From Macrosoma leucophasiata (lineage: Eukaryota; Arthropoda; Insecta; Lepidoptera; Hedylidae), in assembly GCA_036365455.1 (NCBI GenBank), contig JAWQUS010000010.1:21872501-21936500 (forward strand): 64,000 nt of DNA. Direction: 5' to 3'. This document shows, piece after piece, positions 35,748-45,489 of the stretch. A model generated the notes under the pieces. The model saw only the letters and a list, made by a program, of their open reading frames with translations, was not told the DNA's origin and did no database searches. Numbering within the stretch: the stretch's first letter is position 1; each line of letters begins with the position of its first letter. The translations under genes and the position numbers were made by a program.

Positions 35748-37020
35748 CTTATTTTGTCTTAAGTGACAGCAACGAGCAACTTTTTAAAATTTAATGAAAG
35801 CGTGACATACGAAATACTTACGACACAGAGACATCTAGTAGTGTAACTAGTAAACTAAAAGTATTTCCTTCATCTCATAAATACCTTCATCTAATTCTAA
35901 CTCCATTTCATATCAAACTTCGTTTTTTTATGCTAGAAAGTGGCAAACAAGCATGTAGCTCATATTGATGTTAAGTGATGACTGCAGCCTATAGACACCC
36001 ACTGATAAACCAGAGGTCAAAATGCAGATGCGTTACCACTCCTGAGTCTTAAGGTGTTATGCCTCTGTGCCGGGAATTACAGGGCCGTACATTACCACCT
36101 AACCGGAACACGATAGTGCTGAACACTACCATTTAGCGGCGAGTATATTAGGTAATGCGGTGGTGCCTACGCCCGCGAGCTCCGTCACTGGAACTCTACC
36201 ACCAGTAATATCTTCTTTTGTCTCAAATGACAGCCACGAGCCACTTTTTTAAATTTAAGGAGAGCGAGGCATAAGAAAGACGATACCGTACGACATAGAG
36301 ACATCTAGTTATGAACCTAGTAAATAAAAAATACTTCCTTTATCTCATAAACACTTTCATCTAATTTTAACTCCATTTCATGTCAAACTTCGTAATATCT
36401 TATTTTGTCTCAAGTGACAGCTAAGAACCACTTTTTTGAATTTAAGGAGAGCGAAGCGTTAGAAAGTCTATAACGTACGACATAGAGACATTTAGTTATG
36501 AACCTAGTAAATAAAAAAGAACTTCCTTTATCTCATAAACATTTAATCTAATTTTAACTCTATTTCATGTCAAACTTCGTAATATCTTCTTTTGTCTCAA
36601 GAGACCGCTATGAGTCACTTTTTGAATTTAAGGAGAGTGAGTGGTTAGAAATACGATAACGTACGACACAGAGACATCTAATTTTGAACCTAGTAAATAA
36701 AAATCTTTCTTTATCTCATAAATACCTTCATCTAATTGAACCTTCATTCCATATTTTGATATCAAGTAATGTCTTCTTTCGTCTCGAGTAACAGCTAAGA
36801 GCAACTTTTTTTTAAATTTGGGGAGAACGAGACGTTAGGAAGACATTACTTTACGACGTAGCGGCGTCTAGTTTGGTGTCTAGTAAACAAAAAAATAGTT
36901 CTTTCGTCTCATAAATTCCGTCATCTAATTTAAAGCACATTCCATAATGTCTTCTTTCGTCTCGAGTGACAGCTACGGACAACTTTTTTAAATTAAAAGG
37001 GAGAGTGACATTCGACCGCG
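35748..37020. repeat. Tandem array, about 185-bp unit, interrupted
   Basis: Five and a half diverged copies of a unit that starts AATATCTTCTTTTGTCTCAA and ends ATGTCAAACTTCGT. Approximate unit starts are 35748, 36207, 36393, 36579, 36769 and 36946. Constant words include TGACAGCTA, GAGCCACTTTTTT, CGTACGACATAGAGACATCT and CTTTATCTCATAA. The first copy is separated from the second by an RA insertion at 35924-36206. No ORF is conserved, so it is satellite-like. Confidence 0.88.
35924..36206 (-). mobile_element. RA retroposon inserted in the tandem array
   Basis: Full-length RA with a T-run (A-tail) at the left and CTACCACCAGT at the right. Removing it restores the unit junction CAAACTTCGT|AATATCTTC seen between other copies, with no more than 2 bp of duplication. 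Confidence 0.9.
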
Positions 37021-37292
37021 TTCATTTGAATTGCGCGCGAGTAATCCCCGATGGCGCGAACATTGTCATTTAGGACACGCCCTAATCAATGGTGCTGTTC
37101 AATAAATAAGATAGACGGCGTTGTGTGAAGATTTGCTGGTCCAAATGATAGTCGAATATTTGAAAATATTTTAAAGTGTTTGTGAATATAACATGTGCAT
37201 TTTGCACATGCACATACCTTTTTATTTAAATGGCCAACAAAAAGATGCTACTGACAAATTGCCTAGCTGGTAAATAAATTTGAATGTATTCT

Positions 37293-37410
37293 AGAATCAG
37301 TCATTTATAGAATCGATCATTTCGAGAATCAGTCATTTATAGAAGTGTACATTTCAAGAATCGATCATTTCTAAACTTGTAGTCATTTCGCGAATCAGTC
37401 ATTCCTAGAC
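37293..37410. repeat. Minisatellite, about 20-bp unit
   Basis: Irregular repeats of AGAATCAGTCATTTATAG and close variants (GAATCGATCATTTC, CGAATCAGTCATTCC), about six copies. Confidence 0.8.
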
Positions 37411-37519
37411 TAAACCTTTTTGGGTTTTTCGGTATTCGGGGAAAATTGTAAGATCATCTACTTGACCTCAGTAGTATTTTTTCTGTATTTGTGCAATTGG
37501 CATTATGTGTGTATGGTGT

Positions 37520-37675
37520 GTTTTTTTTTATGTAAGAAAGGTGACAAATAAGCATGCAGCTCATATTTGATGATAACTGCAGCCTATAGACATCTACGCA
37601 AAATGCAGATGCGACTTAAGTTGTTATGTCTCTGTGATAGTTATTAGGAGGCCATACATTTGACAGCAGAAAGAT
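37520..37675 (-). mobile_element. RA fragment, diverged
   Basis: TTTTTTTTTATGTAAGAAAG at the tail side, then AAGCATGCAGCTCATATTTG and ACTGCAGCCTATAGACATCT. Degenerates before the middle of the element. Confidence 0.65.
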
Positions 37676-37679
37676 TATT

Positions 37680-38550
37680 AAAATTAAAAAAAAATGTTAA
37701 TTTAAAAGTATTATGTATTTTTTGTCACTTGTAGAGCCAAAAAAAAAATGACATATACCAAAAAACATGATTTTAACATTCATTATTTGTTCAAGTTTTC
37801 TAGTGTATTTAGTACTACAAGGAAAAAAAAATGTTTTTTTCTATTTCTTGGCACTTCGCTCATGATTTAGACTACAACCGGACCTATATTTCCATAGCGA
37901 CGTTCAGGCGCCGCGGTTGACGCCATCGTCCCTGCGTGATAATAACACAGCAAGTGATAAAGCCGTTATGTAGGACATAATAAAGGCTGAGCTACTAATT
38001 GTCTGTGACAGTCTCACCATCTCAACCATTAGAAGGTACCCGCTTTTGCGTAGTGGCATCAATTGACACCTAATATTTCCCACGCGTGAAGCATTTGAAA
38101 CCGAATGACCTTAAGCATGGTCCTAATTGAACGCGAATACGCCATGATTGTGCGTGCGAATTTTATTCGTACGAAAAAATGTCCTCATTTGCATTGAGCG
38201 AACTTAGTTTTTACGAATGTGGAATCTAACAATAACAATATTATTATGTTACTTGCCTTCTTTATTTTTCGCGAGAGCACATGCGAGTGAAATATTTTTA
38301 TTGAAAAAATGCAAAGAAAAAATTTAATAGTCCCACCTGGGAGCCGACTGTATAACTCTAATGCTTTTCTGGTGCTTTCGATTATGACATACCTAATCTT
38401 GTACGTTTCGTACCTCCTAACTTTTGACTGGAAGTCTTTTCGACTATTTAAATAGAAGTAAGAAGAAATAAGAATATTTTAACAGGCGGTACGAAACAGA
38501 CAACATAACGACATAATCGAAAGCATCATGAAAGCATCACGAAAGTGAAA
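37680..38550. other. Unannotated DNA
   Basis: Low-complexity A/T runs at 37680-37850. No gene recognised in the rest. Confidence 0.45.
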
Positions 38551-38551
38551 T

Positions 38552-38727
38552 GCTTATACGCACTATGCGGTTATCCACAATGCGGCTAGCCGTCCGGCGG
38601 ACCGCAAGCACAATTCAACCGCACATTGCGGCTGTCCGTGATCCGGCTGGCCGCATTTGCAACCGCATCCTACGATCAGTCGTGCGGCTAGCCGCATTGC
38701 GGGTAACCGCATAGTACGTATGAACGC
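38552..38727. mobile_element. MITE with 41-bp inverted repeats (GCGGCTAGCCGC type)
   Basis: Left arm GCTTATACGCACTATGCGGT, continuing TATCCACAATGCGGCTAGCCG, pairs with the right arm CGGCTAGCCGCATTGCGGGT, continuing AACCGCATAGTACGTATGAACGC, with about five mismatches. The centre is also rich in GCGGxxxxCCGC words. It is much more GC-rich than its surroundings. No clear TSD. Confidence 0.75.
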
Positions 38728-39001
38728 TTAGGATCGGTCTCCTGCAGTCAATTTTTTCTACCGATTTTTCCTTTAAAATAGGGTAATTATCGAATTGACG
38801 TTTTAATTAAGAAAGTCAAAACGACCAATCTGTATCGTTCATTTCAATGATACCTTGAGTGACCCATGTGTTGCACTGCACATTGTTTGTAATTGTACAG
38901 AATGCATAGTCACGTTAGAATGAGATCGTCAAGTCGGTGTTCGCGTTAAAATCAATCTTCAGTTACATTATATATTATCACGTGTCCAGCAATATTGTTT
39001 C

Positions 39002-39215
39002 CTGGTGGTACAGTTCCAGTGTTAGAGCTCCTGGACGTAGGTAACACCACGCTAGCTAATCTATTGCCGCTAAATGGTAGTTTTCAGTGTTCAGCGGTGT
39101 CGCGTTCCCGTTAAGTGGTAATGCACGGCCCTGTATTTCTGGCACAGAGGCATAACAACTTAGACCTACGGATTGCCAATGCATCTACATTGAAATCTCT
39201 GATTGTAAACTGACA
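39002..39215 (+). mobile_element. RA retroposon, 3' end lost
   Basis: TGGTGGTACAGTTCCAGTG, then ATTGCCGCTAAATGGTAG, and GGCACAGAGGCATAACAAC. The last 70 bp and the A-tail are absent or unrecognisable. Confidence 0.75.
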
Positions 39216-39219
39216 ACCC

Positions 39220-39633
39220 TACGAAAATAAATTAAAATTTTCCATAGAGTTGTTACAGTGTTGACTCATATGGTGTTACTTTTATTCGAACATCAAAAGA
39301 GTTTATAATAATCACCAAATTAAAGTTCGAATTTCACAAATTCAATTACTAAAACAATCAATTTGAACAATTATGAATTCGCCCTACATTTGCGCGCGGT
39401 ACAGTCAAGACAAGCCAAATGTGTCATGTCAGAATTCCATGTAGGTATATCGCGACATCAAATCAAACGCCTCGAATGTAGAGGAATTAATAGCACACTC
39501 AGACATCTTGATCTTGCTTAATCTGTAATGTACATAAACAATTATAAGAGCTTTCTTGCAAAGACACCTAAAATAACATGGTTCACCTAGAAGACTTCAA
39601 AGTGGGTCAATCCGGTTGAGACATCAAAATCGG
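39220..39633. other. Unannotated DNA
   Basis: Nothing recognisable. Confidence 0.4.
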
Positions 39634-39775
39634 TTAACCATTTTTATGTAGGTAATGGGTAATGATGATGACAAACAAAAGCAGTTTACATGGATGGTAA
39701 GTGAATAAATATGTAGGCTATAGACATCTACACAAAAACCGGGGGACAAAAGATGCTTTGTAACTCCTAAAAGGC
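39634..39775 (-). mobile_element. RA 3' fragment, diverged
   Basis: TTTTTATGTAGGTAATGG at the tail side, then CAGTTTACATGGATGGTAAG and GGCTATAGACATCTACACAA. Stops just before the long-TIR transposon. Confidence 0.6.
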
Positions 39776-39989
39776 TATTACACCATTTACGCGACACGGT
39801 ATTCAGGGTCCAGCTGAAAGGGTGGGCGTGGCCTCGCGCCGGGTTGCCGCTTATTACATTATCCGGTCGACAGGGCCCTAACTCAGTCACAGTACAAATA
39901 TGAACGGTATGGAAACTACATACAAAACGTTGAAACGGCGCAATCACACAAACATCAAACATCAACGAGGCCTCTAAGCGGTTCTCGCG

Positions 39990-42575
39990 GTGCTGCAGCT
40001 CCGAGTCACTCCGCTACTCGAGCGTCGATGCGCATGTTTGTGTGAGTGTGCCGTTTTGAACGTCTTGTACGTAATTGTTTTTTTATTATTTCGCATTAAC
40101 ACATGCTTAATTACTCTGCACGAATTAGAATCTTGTATTAAGTCTAAAGACACGTCGCCGGGATACGACTGTATTTCATATTCTATGATTAAACATTTAC
40201 CTTTTACAGCTAAAATAGTGTTATTAAATATATTAAACAGAATACTGTTAACAGGCAACGTGCCTAGACAGTGGCATGATATTTCTATAATCCCTATACC
40301 TAAGCCGGGCCGTAATACTCAAAATGTTTCAGCAATTCGCCCTATATCATTAATTTCATGTATATGTAAAATTTTTCATGCTGCTGTTACTAAAAGAATG
40401 GAATGGTTTTTGGAAAAAAATAATTGTTTTGCGTCAGACACGATAGGATTTAGAAAAACTTTATCGACTTTGGATATTCTCAGTGTTCTTGTGTCGAGAA
40501 TTCAAATGGGTTTCTGTAAAAATAAAATTACAATTGGCTGTTTTATGGATTTAGATAATGCATATAATAACATTGATATTTTTAGCTTGTTAACTACGTT
40601 GGATGATTTGGGAATAGGCTCATCAATTTGTAATTATATCTGGAATTTCTTAACCGAACGTTATTTGAAAATAATTGGGAACAATTCTACTGTAGTACGC
40701 CATACTAGTCAAGGCTTAGCCCAAGGAGACCCTTTATCCCCTCTACTTTTTAACGTAGCTACAATTCAAATATGTAAAATTATTAAGAATGTTCATATAT
40801 CACAATATGCAGATGATTTTGTGCTATACACCAGTAGCATTTGTATAAATGATGCTGTCTTGGAATTACAGTCTGCGGTAAACATGTTTATTAAATTAGT
40901 TCAGCAGGTTGGATTGGATATATCTACAAATAAAAGTAAAGTCTGTGTGTTTAAAAAAGGTATCTGTAGAGAAAGCATTAAGATAGTAGTAAATAATAAA
41001 TCTTTAGAAGTGGTAGAATCTGTGAAATATTTAGGATTATGGCTAGATAGACCTTTGAGATGGGGAAAACACGTTAACGAGATGTGTGAAAAAATAACAA
41101 AGTATTTAAATATGTTCAAAATTTTAGCAGGTCCAGGCTGGGGTATTCATCCGAAATTTTTGAGGCAACTATATATTTCTATTATACGTAGTCGAATAGA
41201 TTATGGCAGTTTTATCTACAACGACAGTAGCGATTCGCATCTCTACAAGTTAGATAAAATGCAGTATCAAGCGTTACGTACCATAGGTGGATATATCAAA
41301 TCTACTCCTACACATGCTATGGAATCTGATTTATGCATACAACCTTTGAGGATCCGCAGGCTTTACTTAGCTGGTAAATACTGGCTTAAATCAATGTCGT
41401 GTAAAAATAGTGTAACAATATGTTTACTTGAGAAATTCACATCATCAAGTATCCTGACAGCGTGGACAAGAAAACGCAAACCATTATTGACGGAAGTTCA
41501 TGACATGTTAAAAGAAATTAAAATGCATCGTAGTGAAAAAATTGAATTATTCTCTTTAGATACTTGGGTTAGTAACATTCAGTTAAATGAAGTAATTAAA
41601 AGTAATATCAATAATAACAAAAAATCAAAAAGACAATATCATTCACTTGAGTTAAAAAGTATATGTGATACGTATATAAATAAACATTATCATGAGTATT
41701 ACAAAATATTTACAGACGGTTCCAAGGACGAAAATTCGTCGGGAGCTGCTTTTCTAGACTTTCAAACTTTCGAATCCTTAAAATTTAAAATTATTGGTAA
41801 TATTTCTATTATGTACATAGAATTATTGGCAATTCTGGAGGCATTATCTTACATTACTACGATTAATGGAGACAAATTTGTCATATTTTCGGACTCAAGA
41901 AGTGCTCTTCAACACATAGCTCGATGCACATCTAATGTTAGATGTACTCCCGTAGCTTACAAAATTTTAGATTTAATCAATTTTTTTAACTGTCATTCAA
42001 AAATAGTAGTACTACAATGGGTGCCGTCGCATGCTGGTATAGAAGGTAATATAATGGTTGATCGACTAGCTAAAGAAGCTACAGTGGAAGGTGTGGAAAT
42101 ATTAGTAGAACCATTTTATACGGACTGTCTTTACTTGATGAAAGAAAAATGTTACGAATTTTGGCAGGAATACTTTGATCAAAGATCGAAAGAGAAAGGC
42201 ATCTGGTATAAGACCATACAAGTTGAACCTTTTAAGAAACCCTGGATTCAAAACACTACATTGAATAGAAATGATATTGTCATTGCGTTACGTCTTCGTT
42301 CCGGACACATCCCATTGAACAAGTTCGCCTATTTAATGGGTAAAGTACCGTCACCCAATTGTACCATCTGCGGTACTGTGGAGGATGTTTACCATATTTT
42401 AATGGAATGTGTCCGAAATGAGAGTATGAGAAGGTCTATATTCAGTATTAATGAATTGTTGCAATCTACGGGTGGTTTGAATATAATGTTGAGTGATATT
42501 TTCTCAGATTCCATTAGGTATTTGATTGATTTATATAAATTCGGTGTGGAAGCCCGAACTATAATTAGTAATTAG
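39990..42575 (+). CDS. Retrotransposon polyprotein fragment: reverse transcriptase plus RNase H
   Basis: An 861-codon open frame. Residues 1 to about 39 come from the flanking transposon, SINE and TSD sequence, so the ATG at 39990 is not the element's own start. Element-coded residues begin near ITLHELES. The RT has SPGYDCISYSMI (about 56-67), PIPKPGR (about 105), motif A region GCFMDLDNAYN (about 185), GLAQGDPLSPLLFN (about 240), catalytic QYADDFVLY (about 271-279) and KYLGLWLD. RNase H follows, with IFTDGSKDE (D near 575), IELLAILEAL (E near 611), FSDSRSAL (D near 636) and a VPSHAGIEGN...DRLAKEA block (about 677-697). A C-x2-C-x8-H-x4-C knuckle (CTIC...H...C, about 791-807) is near the end. 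Jockey/I-type by domain order; the exact clade is uncertain. Expression is not shown, and without an endonuclease the copy should not move alone. Confidence 0.85.
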   Translation: MLQLRVTPLLERRCACLCECAVLNVLYVIVFLLFRINTCLITLHELESCIKSKDTSPGYDCISYSMIKHLPFTAKIVLLNILNRILLTGNVPRQWHDISIIPIPKPGRNTQNVSAIRPISLISCICKIFHAAVTKRMEWFLEKNNCFASDTIGFRKTLSTLDILSVLVSRIQMGFCKNKITIGCFMDLDNAYNNIDIFSLLTTLDDLGIGSSICNYIWNFLTERYLKIIGNNSTVVRHTSQGLAQGDPLSPLLFNVATIQICKIIKNVHISQYADDFVLYTSSICINDAVLELQSAVNMFIKLVQQVGLDISTNKSKVCVFKKGICRESIKIVVNNKSLEVVESVKYLGLWLDRPLRWGKHVNEMCEKITKYLNMFKILAGPGWGIHPKFLRQLYISIIRSRIDYGSFIYNDSSDSHLYKLDKMQYQALRTIGGYIKSTPTHAMESDLCIQPLRIRRLYLAGKYWLKSMSCKNSVTICLLEKFTSSSILTAWTRKRKPLLTEVHDMLKEIKMHRSEKIELFSLDTWVSNIQLNEVIKSNINNNKKSKRQYHSLELKSICDTYINKHYHEYYKIFTDGSKDENSSGAAFLDFQTFESLKFKIIGNISIMYIELLAILEALSYITTINGDKFVIFSDSRSALQHIARCTSNVRCTPVAYKILDLINFFNCHSKIVVLQWVPSHAGIEGNIMVDRLAKEATVEGVEILVEPFYTDCLYLMKEKCYEFWQEYFDQRSKEKGIWYKTIQVEPFKKPWIQNTTLNRNDIVIALRLRSGHIPLNKFAYLMGKVPSPNCTICGTVEDVYHILMECVRNESMRRSIFSINELLQSTGGLNIMLSDIFSDSIRYLIDLYKFGVEARTIISN

Positions 42576-42820
42576 GTTATAATTTTCGATAATATTTAAT
42601 GTAAAAAGTGTGTTCTTAACAGAGCGACGTAGTCGCAATGGCGACCAAGCTCTTTAAATAAAGATTAAAAAAAAAAAAAAAAAAACACATGCTTGTGAAA
42701 TATATTTATTTTAAAGAAAAGGCGAGACATAAACTCGCGGCCACTGGGAATCTAGTCCAGCCGCTCTTCCAACTGAGCTACCGAAGTCCTGCCCGATTTG
42801 TCAAATTTTTGTTTTGATTT
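40073..42820 (-). mobile_element. SINE3 (tRNA-derived) insertion, itself interrupted
   Basis: Flanked by GTCTTGTACGT (40062-40072) and GTCTTGTAAGT (42821-42831), 10 of 11 identical, taken as its TSD. On the minus strand the head reads TTCGGTAGCTCAGTTGGAAG (A-box), then AGCGGCTGGACTAG, and a T-arm-like hairpin GCGAG-TTTATGT-CTCGC (42717-42795). The tail is ATTTCACAAGCATGTGTTAA, then TGCGAAATAATAAAAAAA. Without the inner retrotransposon it is about 160 bp. A derivative is at 59090-59365. Confidence 0.65.
40109..42683 (+). mobile_element. Jockey/I-like non-LTR retrotransposon, 5'-truncated
   Basis: Flanked by AACACATGCTT at 40098-40108 and 42684-42694. The right copy overlaps the end of an A-tail of about 17-19 bases that follows TTTAAATAAAGATT. 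An unoccupied version of the target (CGCATTAACACATGCTTGTG) is present at 59106-59125, which fixes the borders. The copy starts within the RT N-terminal region, so ORF1 and the endonuclease are lost. The frame to the stop at 42575 has no break, suggesting a young insertion. Confidence 0.92.
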
Positions 42821-42963
42821 GTCTTGTAAGTCGTTTCCATACTGTTCATATGTGTACTGTGTAGTTAGCGCGCTCCGGTCGCCCTAATTAGGGCACTAAC
42901 TCCCTAAATGTTATTACACTACCCTGACCCTTGCTATCGTACCCTGAATACCGTGCCGTGTAA

Positions 42964-43300
42964 TAAGTCCATAAGGCCTAACTTATTTTGCCACTGTTAG
43001 GTATAGTTAGCTCATTTTCATTTTCGCGACAATTTTGAAGTGAAAAGCATAAAATTGGGGTAGTTGAACCCTGCAAAATTAATAAAACCTAGAAGTACAC
43101 CTGAACATGATTTGGGCGTTAATATCTGCGTACTGGATTGATATGCAAATTGCCCATCAAACCAGTTTGCGTTACACAGCCAATACTTACATTATCTTTC
43201 TAATAGACATTTAATAAACGTTTGTGTTTAGATTTTATATACCTAGGATCTAACTGAAGAATTAAGAAATTCAGTTCTTTATCAAGAGAGTACTTACTGC
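42964..43300. other. Unannotated DNA
   Basis: Nothing recognisable beyond the right border of the long-TIR element. Confidence 0.4.
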
Positions 43301-43350
43301 CTCTGTAGGTGAGTGGTAACAGGCCACTGCTGACCACCGCTCCATTGTCT
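43298..43350 (+). mobile_element. SINE1-like head scrap
   Basis: CTGCCTCTGTAGGTGAGTGG and AACAGGCCACTGCTGAC resemble the start of SINE1 (compare 45195). The B-box is absent. Tentative. Confidence 0.4.
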
Positions 43351-43360
43351 ACTGAATTGC

Positions 43361-43657
43361 TATAGTCTGTCTAAAAAGTCAATTTACATGGGTAATTACA
43401 AGGGTAATTTTAATACTGACCCTAGCAACACAGCAAATAATGTATAGTTTATTTGTGCTATCTTGATACTTTAGAATATAAAAAAACCGCCTTCAAAAAA
43501 AAATGGGTATGAAACCTTCTTCTGTACCAGCATGGACGACAATATGATGTTCCCCTCGCTTACAATTCGAATTTTGACAGCACCTACAGGGTTCCCAGGA
43601 TAAGTTTTTAAATTTCTACTAAAATTTCTCATGTAAACTGACTTTTTAGACAGACTA
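43361..43657. mobile_element. MITE with ATAGTCTGTCTAAAAAGTCA inverted repeats
   Basis: Left end TATAGTCTGTCTAAAAAGTC, then AATTTACATG. Right end CATGTAAACTGACTTTTTAG, then ACAGACTATA. The arms are about 30 bp with one or two changes. The flanking words ATTGCT (left) and ATTGCT (right) suggest a 6-bp TSD; 8 bp with one mismatch is also possible. Superfamily not determined. Confidence 0.8.
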
Positions 43658-43787
43658 TATTGCTATTGTAGCGTCCACTACATTAAGGTGCCAACTAGTG
43701 GAACACATATGGAACCTCACAGTACTTGTCTAGTACGATAGATGGCGTGCAATTTAATTAAAAAAAAAAAAATAAACCATTTACCTT

Positions 43788-43898
43788 TGTTTGCATTTTG
43801 ACCTTGGTCTTTGTGTAGGTGTCTATAGGCTGCAGTCATCACTTAACATCAATGTGAACTGCATGCTTGTTTGCCACTTCCAAAACATAAAAAAAAAT
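43788..43898 (+). mobile_element. RA, 5'-truncated
   Basis: Only the 3' 110 bp: GCATTTTGACCTTGGTCTTT to GTTTGCCACTTCC and CATAAAAAAAAAT. Confidence 0.85.
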
Positions 43899-43899
43899 G

Positions 43900-45030
43900 T
43901 ATGTGTCTAACAGTTTTATGTTAAATTGAGCGTAAGTATTAATATGCGATTTATAGGTACCTACAAAAACAAATCAGCAAAAAATCTCAACACAAATTCC
44001 ATGTATAATTATTCAGCTATTATCTAATTGCGTTCTTCAATCAGTCTAGATTGAAATTGACTATTTTTATGTTGGGTCAAAAACCTCGATTAGATAGACT
44101 GAGAGCGTCGTCATCAAGTCTGGCGATGCATTTGAGGTTATTACCCGTGATTATTTTTTTTTATGTCATAAAAATAGCAAACCACACAGTTCTGACTGAT
44201 GATAAGGGAACACTGTGACTCGCAACGCTAATTATGCGCATCTTAAAGTCGGGACAGCTAGATATTGTTAACTTCCTGTAACCAATGTTATAGAAATTTA
44301 AAATCTCTCATTTATAAGTACCGGAGTCATAAAAACCGACCAAGTGCGTGTCGACATTCGAGTGAAATTATTTTGAAGAAAAATGGAAAGGAATATTTGA
44401 CTAAGCAAGGGTTCAAGTCCGCCTGCGACCACTGACCCGCTTGAACGTAAATTTTTCGTTCCATTATTCATTAAATTAATTCACTCGCATGTGTTAAGTT
44501 CAATGAAATAAAAACGAATAGAATTTTTCTAGATACTAAAACTGTACAAAAAATAGAATGAGGAATGCATCCGATGTCGTAATTGATTAAGATACCGTTA
44601 GATAAATTCGCGGCTAGTACCGGTATGATAGCTAGCAACACCGAACATGTTTTGTGGTTAAACAGGAATATGGAGATGGCGAGTGAGGGTGCCAATACAT
44701 TTACAGCTTAAATATTTGTCTTTTGTCGAACGTTACTCAGAAGATGGTTACTGAGATTGTAAATAAATAAAATATGAACGTAATTTTTCAAGACAAGTTA
44801 TGATTGTAGATCTTCGCAATTTTCTTCATGTAGGTATTATTGGCCGTTCAATGGAAAATGCCGAGGAATAAATATCTATTCATCTTTTCAAAACTGTTTT
44901 TTATCGATAGTTTGTCTTAGGCAGCCTGAGGTGACATTCGTCTCGTAGTCGGTAATTTGAAAATATAAGCAGCATTTATTGCGGACAATATTCCAAGCCT
45001 TTTCTTGAAATCCAAGGAATGAACATCTAT
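43900..45030. other. Mostly unannotated DNA
   Basis: A weak RA-tail-like start (TTTTTTTTATGTCATAAAAA) is at 44153-44185. No gene recognised. The minus ORF at 44471-44695 is featureless. Confidence 0.4.
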
Positions 45031-45032
45031 TA

Positions 45033-45130
45033 CGTATGTATGTATCTTCACGCCTTCCCTCACAGGGTAGGCAGAGAGTGTGGAGCGCCAGATATCCGGT
45101 CCTGACACAAATCTCGTGCTTCTTTTACAT
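45033..45130 (-). mobile_element. RTE1 3' end, 5'-truncated
   Basis: On the minus strand: AAGCACGAGATTTGTGTCAG, GACCGGATATCTGGCGCTCC, the tail hairpin CCTGTGAGGG, GGCGTGAAGATACATACATA. It encodes only the last 25 or so residues of the RT frame. Confidence 0.75.
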
Positions 45131-45194
45131 TCATCTATAAATAATGTCTATCAATCTTTAAAAAACATTTTTTACATTTGTTTCTCGTAAACCT

Positions 45195-45475
45195 GCCTCA
45201 ATAGCCTAGAAGTAATGGCCTGCTACCAGCAGGCCACTACTTCTACGCTGGAGGTCCTGGGTTCGATTCCCAGGTCGGGCGCGGGTCGATTTTTCCATTT
45301 TCTGGAAGTTTTCCAGTTCCTCGGAGTTTGGTAATGTGCCCGGAGATGGTAACAGGCTCACCACCTGTTACATGGTCCGAAACGTAACCGGCGAATCGGG
45401 GATGTTTGCATGTATGCTTGCATGCATGCATTTACCTCTGCCCATCCCTTCGGGGATTAGAGGCGTGAAGTCACA
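45195..45475 (+). mobile_element. SINE1, full length with perfect TSD
   Basis: 281 bp flanked by a perfect 14-bp direct repeat TTTCTCGTAAACCT (45181-45194 and 45476-45489). The tRNA-like head has TAGCCTAGAAGTA (A-box, slightly altered from TAGCCTAGTGGTA) and CTGGGTTCGATTCCCAG, a perfect T-arm-like stem holding the B-box. The body has ATTTTCTGGAAG, GTGCCCGGAGATGG and GAAACGTAACCGGCGAATCG. The 3' end is CATCCCTTCGGGGATTAGAG, then GCGTGAAGTCACA, with no poly-A. It was probably transcribed by RNA polymerase III. The minus ORF at 45243-45431 is a shadow. Confidence 0.92.
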
Positions 45476-45489
45476 TTTCTCGTAAACCT

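Larger units (their letters stand above)
39787..42963. mobile_element. DNA transposon with long inverted repeats, carrying two nested insertions
   Basis: The left end TTACGCGACACGGTATTCAG (39787) is matched by the right end, which read in reverse is TTACACGGCACGGTATTCAG (to 42963). Further in, GTACAAATATGAACGGTATG, then GAAAC (39893-39925), pairs with the inverse of 42835-42870 (GTACACATATGAACAGTATG). CAATCACACAAACATC (39950) pairs with GCATGTTTGTGTGAGTG (40032). If the insert 40073-42820 is removed, the arms align for roughly 170-190 bp with gaps, leaving a short GC-rich centre. There is no recognisable transposase, so it is a non-autonomous foldback-like element. TSD unclear. Confidence 0.68.

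Noticed and set aside
35748..37020. CRISPR-like array
   Set aside because: Units of about 185 bp repeat as a whole with no constant short repeats between unique spacers; this is a eukaryotic tandem repeat.
42717..42795. Possible tRNA gene with a 7-nt loop reading AGA
   Set aside because: No pairing acceptor stem, attached to the SINE3 tail, and it recurs truncated at 59322-59365.
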